In this document: piece by piece, positions 31,492 through 35,435 of the stretch
Position numbering within the stretch: the first letter of the stretch is position 1
Layout of the letters: each line of letters begins with the position of its first letter
Notes under the pieces: generated by a model
What the model was told of the DNA's origin: nothing
Database searches by the model: none
Seen by the model: the letters and a program-made list of their open reading frames with translations, nothing else
NCBI RefSeq assembly: GCF_002105155.1
Contig: NW_019029083.1
Span: 1 to 35,435 of the forward strand
DNA: 35,435 nucleotides
Direction of reading: 5' to 3'
Source: Lobosporangium transversale
Lineage: Eukaryota > Mortierellomycota > Mortierellomycetes > Mortierellales > Mortierellaceae
Program-made: the position numbers and the translations under genes

Positions 31492-31548
<57 letters not shown>

Positions 31549-32451
31549 CAGAAGAGCGTCTTAACCTTTGAATAAATAGATATGGAAATCGCTTCTCCTC
31601 AATGAGAAAGTGATGGCAAAGAGAGAAAAAAGAGATCCAATCGATGCTGTTAATGCAATGCCAGTCATCGAAGCAGTACTCGCAAGCTTTGGGGAGTGCA
31701 AAAGCAAAAAAATCACCTCGATCTTTTTCATTGCTTTGCACATATTCCGACACTTTAACGCTTGGTCCTCACTGGGTTCAGAATCAGACTGTGCAATGGC
31801 GGTCATTGGTCCTATCGTACAGCAGGTCATGGGCCTGCAGCATAAGATTAAGTTCGCCTGGTATGCATTCAATTTGGCTGTGCCATGATATTTTTCTTGT
31901 TTGACACGCACTAGTTGGTTTTATTTAGTGCAAATACGGGCAGGAAAAAATAGGAAGTGTGAACTCCAGCAGGATGGGCAATCCCGACAACCCGACATCA
32001 TTGGCAGGACGCAGTGCAATAAGGAAATCTTCTATGGGGAGCTCAAAGGGCCTTATTCGAATGGAGCACCAGTCAATACAGACATTCTTCGCCTCGCAAT
32101 TTTTTCCAAGGACTCACTTGATCAACTGAACAAGAATTTAGAACAGGGACTGCCACTCCTGACCTTTCAAGCTGTGGGGCGTGATATAACTTTTTTCTTA
32201 GGGGCCAAAGTCAACAACACTGTTGTCCATGCGCACCTGTCAACGATTAAGCTACCATCGCGTTTGACTGAACTGGATCTAGATCACGAATTTTTTTCCA
32301 TCTTCTGCAAGTAGAAACCTTAGTGAATATTGCCTATGGTCGCCTCCAGAATACGAGGAAGGAACCATTACAGGATGACCCTTTCCCGACTCTTGGGACA
32401 CCGGAGCGAAACGCAGCGTTGAAGGGCCCCGCCAAGGAGAAAGTCAAATAG
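30169..32451 (+). pseudogene. Broken multi-exon gene with a PD-(D/E)XK nuclease-like C-terminal part
   Basis: Unrecognised as a named family. Pieces that join in frame are: start at 30169 (MSLRLPETARTPKGHQLF), a one-base slip near 30401-30413 to EHPFFDWQLDLLASFYSF, then intron 30726-30789, a piece to 31210 read through a T tract, intron 31211-31298, ALLSGILHFNQKLAGFTSDE to a stop at 31459-31461, a piece from 31580 (IWKSLLLNEKVMAKREKRD), intron 31861-31914, and CWFYLVQIRAGKN. The last piece has QPDIIG, 12 residues later GELKG: a PD...ExK arrangement like restriction-type nucleases. A slip in the T run at 32290-32296 restores LQVETLVNIAYGRLQN and a stop at 32451. Correct splice phases say it was once a real gene. 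The nuclease reading is inference from two motifs. Confidence 0.6.
31494..31547. repeat. T34-A20 homopolymer palindrome
   Basis: 34 T directly followed by 20 A, a perfect self-complementary block, within the presumed intron between the stop at 31459 and the exon starting at 31580. Confidence 0.95.
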
Positions 32452-32677
32452 TGATTCTACTGAGAAGACAGTTTGTTCTGCGGTTCAAGTAGAGTCCTCG
32501 CCAAAAAGTTGTCGACTGATATATTTTTAAAATACCCAATTTGAATTAGAATCTGAAAAAATAGAATAAATTAGACTGCATTGGAAACCATTGTTTTTTT
32601 ATGAATGTGAAACTGATCGATCGAAGCAGACCCTCATTACGCTTACATATTCACTCATTCTCCAAAAAAATAGTCAA
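32452..32677. other. Spacer between the nuclease-like pseudogene and the transposase
   Basis: AT-rich, with a frame that is open upstream of the transposase start at 32678 but has no similarity I can name. It should contain the left end of the transposon; I could not find a matching terminal inverted repeat by eye. Confidence 0.4.
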
Positions 32678-34636
32678 ATGGCTTTCCCTGCTGATATCGA
32701 TGGTCACCTCCCACATAGTGATCTGAGTGATTTGTATAATGATCTAGGTGATACCGATCTAACATTTCTAAGAACACCCCGAAGATGCCGACAATCGCCC
32801 TCCAAACTCAATGTCACTCCCAATAGATCCCCCACACGATATCATTGGATCACTCCACCTAAGAACAGATCCAAAGGGTCCCCTCTAAAACAGTACTCCG
32901 AGGAGCTTCCCAGTGCTGCCGATCCAAATCCGTTCCTGTCAAATGGACAAGCTGCAGAGCTTCAGCAGGACATTGATGAGTTTCCTCGCAAAAAAGCGAC
33001 CATTACACATAACGAATACGTTATGATGGCTCGGACATTCAAGGCTATTACTGAGGGGCCACTGGAAGTTCGACAGTGGTTTATGCAGACACCAGACAGA
33101 GCGAACACCTTGTCGATTTTAATGGGTGTAGGAAGAGATGCATGTTTGACAGGAATTAAATTTGCCACCACTGGTGTCCTCGAGTTCAAAGACCGTGGAA
33201 AAGTTGGGCATGAGAGAACTAGGATGCCCAAAAAAAGAAATTGATCAGGATGTAGCCTCGAAAATTATGGCGGTCATAGTAGATTCAAACAAGCGTGGTG
33301 CACCTAATTCAGCAGCTATAGTTGCGAACCAACTCAAGGATGACTTTGGGATCGACAGATCAGCAAGGTCAATTACTCGTGATCTTCGCAGAAGGGTTTA
33401 TATTGGGGTAAAGGAATTCGACACTACTTCTTGCATGACTCCAAGGAAAATGTCGCATTCCGGACAACATACCTCAAGCGTTGCCTCAGTAATCTAAAAC
33501 TTGTGGATGACAATTGGGTTCCTAAAATGTCGGAAGTGTTCTTAGATAGGTCTTACTGTCACATCGATCATGCTGCAGCAAGACGTTGGGTGAAAAATAG
33601 TGGTGGTGTCGCAAACGATGCGGGAAGAAAGCCAATAGGTTATCTTTGCGGCATTCGTTGTTTACTACGATGAACTCAACAAAAAAGTTGAGGGCAAACT
33701 CGTGAAAGATAGTGTATATGTTTGGCCACCCAAAGGGCCAAAGCCATAGTCGAGGAAAGGCCAAGAACAGGAGGCAGAGTTGTAGAACGATGTGCTTGAA
33801 GGGATCAAGAGTGCAGGGGTTGTAGCAACAGGTCACGACTATCATGGGAATTTCAACGCCAATTTCTTTAAGCGACTTTGTGAGTACCTCAATGAGATGG
33901 GATTGGAACTTGCCAAATCTATCTTGATGGTGCTTCGTATCATTTCCATAAGAAAAACAAAGCACCAACCAAGAGTGAGACCGCGACAACTATCAAAGAG
34001 TGGCTCACCAACAAGGGCATTGCTATTCCAACCAAGGAAAATGGAAAAGCAGTGAATAAAGACGATCTTATGGAGTTGATCAAAGCCCTTCCTGACGAGT
34101 CGTATTTCTCTATTAGTAAAATCGCTCAGGAGAACAGTGGTCATGAAATTCTCAAGACTCCACCATATCACTGCGAGCTTCAGCCTATCGAGAAAATTTG
34201 GGCCGTCGTTAAAAACATTATTGTATCGAGAGCAAGGACAATGACAGCCCTTTTGTTGAAGAAAAAGTTACTCAGTTTATTTTCTCAAACCCCGGATAGA
34301 ATATTTTATTCTGTATGGAGAAAGTCAGTGAAAATTGGTATGAAATACTACAACGAGAGGAGTCGCGTGCAGGAACTGTTGGACGAGTTGGAAGAGAGGC
34401 ATTATCAAGAGACCAGTGATGGACAGGGGATAATTGAGGACATTGGTGAGGAGATTAGAGTCGACAGCAGTGAGTGGGACATAGAGATCGCTAAAATAGT
34501 AAACCGAGAGCAAGCTGAGCCTATTATCATGGGATCTGAGATAGAGGACCTTGCTCCAGATACTGGAAACGTGTTTGGTTTAGTAGGGTCTGAGGATGAG
34601 CCTCTTATCAATCGAAAGAGCTTTCGTAAAAATTAA
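32678..34636 (+). pseudogene. IS630/Tc1-mariner-type transposase, multiply broken
   Basis: DDE-type cut-and-paste transposase relic. The N-terminal part (32678 to about 33205) has MMARTFKAITEGPLEVRQWF and ATTGVLEFKDRGK. The frame then shifts near 33200 (GMRELGCPKKEIDQDVASKI, the helix-turn-helix part), again near 33393 (GLYWGKGIRHYFLH), again near 33640 (VIFAAFVVYYDELNKK) and again near 33920. Two in-frame TAGs lie at 33747 and 33783. The catalytic triad is traceable: Asp in EVFLDRSYCHIDH, Asp in LDGASYHF, and Glu in PPYHCELQPIEKIW (downstream of 34052), as in IS630/Tc1 elements. The last frame, 33923-34636, is long and intact, with an acidic C-terminal tail. At least four frame breaks plus two stops rule out a functional protein. 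Confidence 0.85.
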
Positions 34637-35435
34637 ATTTTGAGGAATTGTTCTTCCCCAACAGCTAACGCAATCTTGTTAAAAGAAAAAAGGATAAACA
34701 AACTTAGTGCAAACGTCTACCACATCGAGGAAGTATTCAGACGCTCGTCTTATATATCAATTTGCGATATGGTCGCCTGAGAGTTGCTCATATAAATCAC
34801 ATGGAATGAATATCTGTATCGACAATATTATATTTTTGATTAGGCAGGCCAGGACTTGGAGGTCTGGTTGATGAATGAATGGTACAGACCATTTTTATAT
34901 GCCGATATGGCCAGGATCACAGTATAGTCATACGTTTGAAGCCTAGATCACTATCCTACATTATATGAAGATTGGAGGATGAAATATGCTGAAGTAGTAC
35001 TCTGGTATATACGGTTCACAAAGGAAACAAAAAAAAGCTATTATCCTGTACCCAGTTAACCCAAAGGGAAGCTGCATCCCGTACCTCGTTCTCCTGATTA
35101 TAAGTAGACTCAAGAACTTCTTTTCATGTTTTCTCCACATGGTTTTGTAGAGTTGTATAGATAGATGAAAGTCCTGAGTTAGGCCTCTAACAGTACCGAA
35201 TCCTAAGCCACGATGTTGATGACGTAAGACTTGTCGAAAATTTTATCACTTTCACACTCGGTTATCGTCATGCTCCTCAATTCTGTGATCATTCGCTTGG
35301 ATGCCGACTTCCAAAGGTAATTCACATACAAGACTTCGATTGTTATTGTTCCTTCTTGTTCAGGAAGGGACTGTAACACCAGTAGTTGTTAACTATAGTA
35401 CCAGGGCCGGGCTTAGTGAGGGTGCGATGAGGATC
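34637..35435. other. Terminal region with no recognised feature
   Basis: About 0.8 kb downstream of the transposase relic. It is of normal complexity, has no open frame worth reporting and no homopolymer tract longer than about 9. The right transposon end should be in its first part, but no inverted repeat was identified. Confidence 0.5.

Noticed and set aside
32962-33989. Minus-strand open frames opposite the transposase (32962-33231, 33522-33989)
   Set aside because: They are antisense to clearly recognisable transposase motifs and have no domain of their own.
1-35435. CRISPR arrays, tRNA or rRNA genes
   Set aside because: No regularly spaced direct repeats of CRISPR type, no B-box in a cloverleaf context and no rRNA-like sequence noticed by eye; a covariance-model scan would be the decisive test.

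Overview
The window is nuclear DNA from a filamentous fungus, most likely an early-diverging one (Mucoromycota, possibly Mortierellomycotina). The evidence is short spliceosomal introns in nearly every gene (GTAAGT/GTATGT donors, TAG/CAG acceptors, many of 50-100 nt, though several are stretched to 200-500 nt by homopolymers), typical fungal housekeeping proteins (PEX11, p47/Shp1, ATP synthase subunit g, a fungal MIT-domain protein), and a UDP-glucose dehydrogenase as expected in fungi with glucuronate-containing walls. The lineage call is an inference. No tRNA, rRNA or CRISPR array was recognised by eye. All gene models were spliced by hand; exon phases were checked to close.

Layout. (1) 91-13153 is a compact housekeeping block: UDP-glucose 6-dehydrogenase (-), PEX11 (-) with a 12-nt microexon, a vacuolar-type amino-acid transporter (+), an MFSD1-like transporter (+) and an MGST3-like MAPEG protein (-). 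The two transporters are adjacent and carry the same N-terminal peptide ESPLLNH, which resembles an endolysosomal dileucine signal. (2) 14552-17365 is a large inverted repeat: two 690-bp arms about 99.7% identical, around a 1434-bp spacer. On the minus strand of the spacer there is a small two-exon gene, not visible as one ORF, with a TATA box, a signal peptide and tandem 18-residue Pro/Gly-rich repeats, then an apparent frameshift in the last repeat. (3) 19003-28975 is a second housekeeping block: a 1372-residue MIT-domain protein with a huge proline-rich middle (+), a p47/Shp1-type UBX cofactor of Cdc48/p97 (-), a quinone-reductase-like MDR oxidoreductase (-) and ATP synthase subunit g (-). 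(4) 29150-34636 is a graveyard of mobile or expanding sequences: a frameshifted hAT dimerisation fragment, a broken spliced gene whose C-terminal part carries a PD...ExK nuclease-like signature, and a multiply broken IS630/Tc1-mariner transposase. 34637-35435 holds nothing recognisable.

A pervasive feature is long homopolymer A or T tracts (roughly 15-35 nt), about one per kilobase. Almost all lie in introns and between genes and they spare the functional exons; several A-tracts sit immediately upstream of 3' splice sites, where a pyrimidine tract would be expected.

The functional themes are ordinary eukaryotic ones: wall precursor synthesis, peroxisome proliferation, vacuolar export of amino acids or peptides, Cdc48/ESCRT-related membrane work and respiration. 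The most unusual content is the secreted repeat-protein gene inside the recent inverted repeat, and the PD-(D/E)XK-like pseudogene next to transposon remains.
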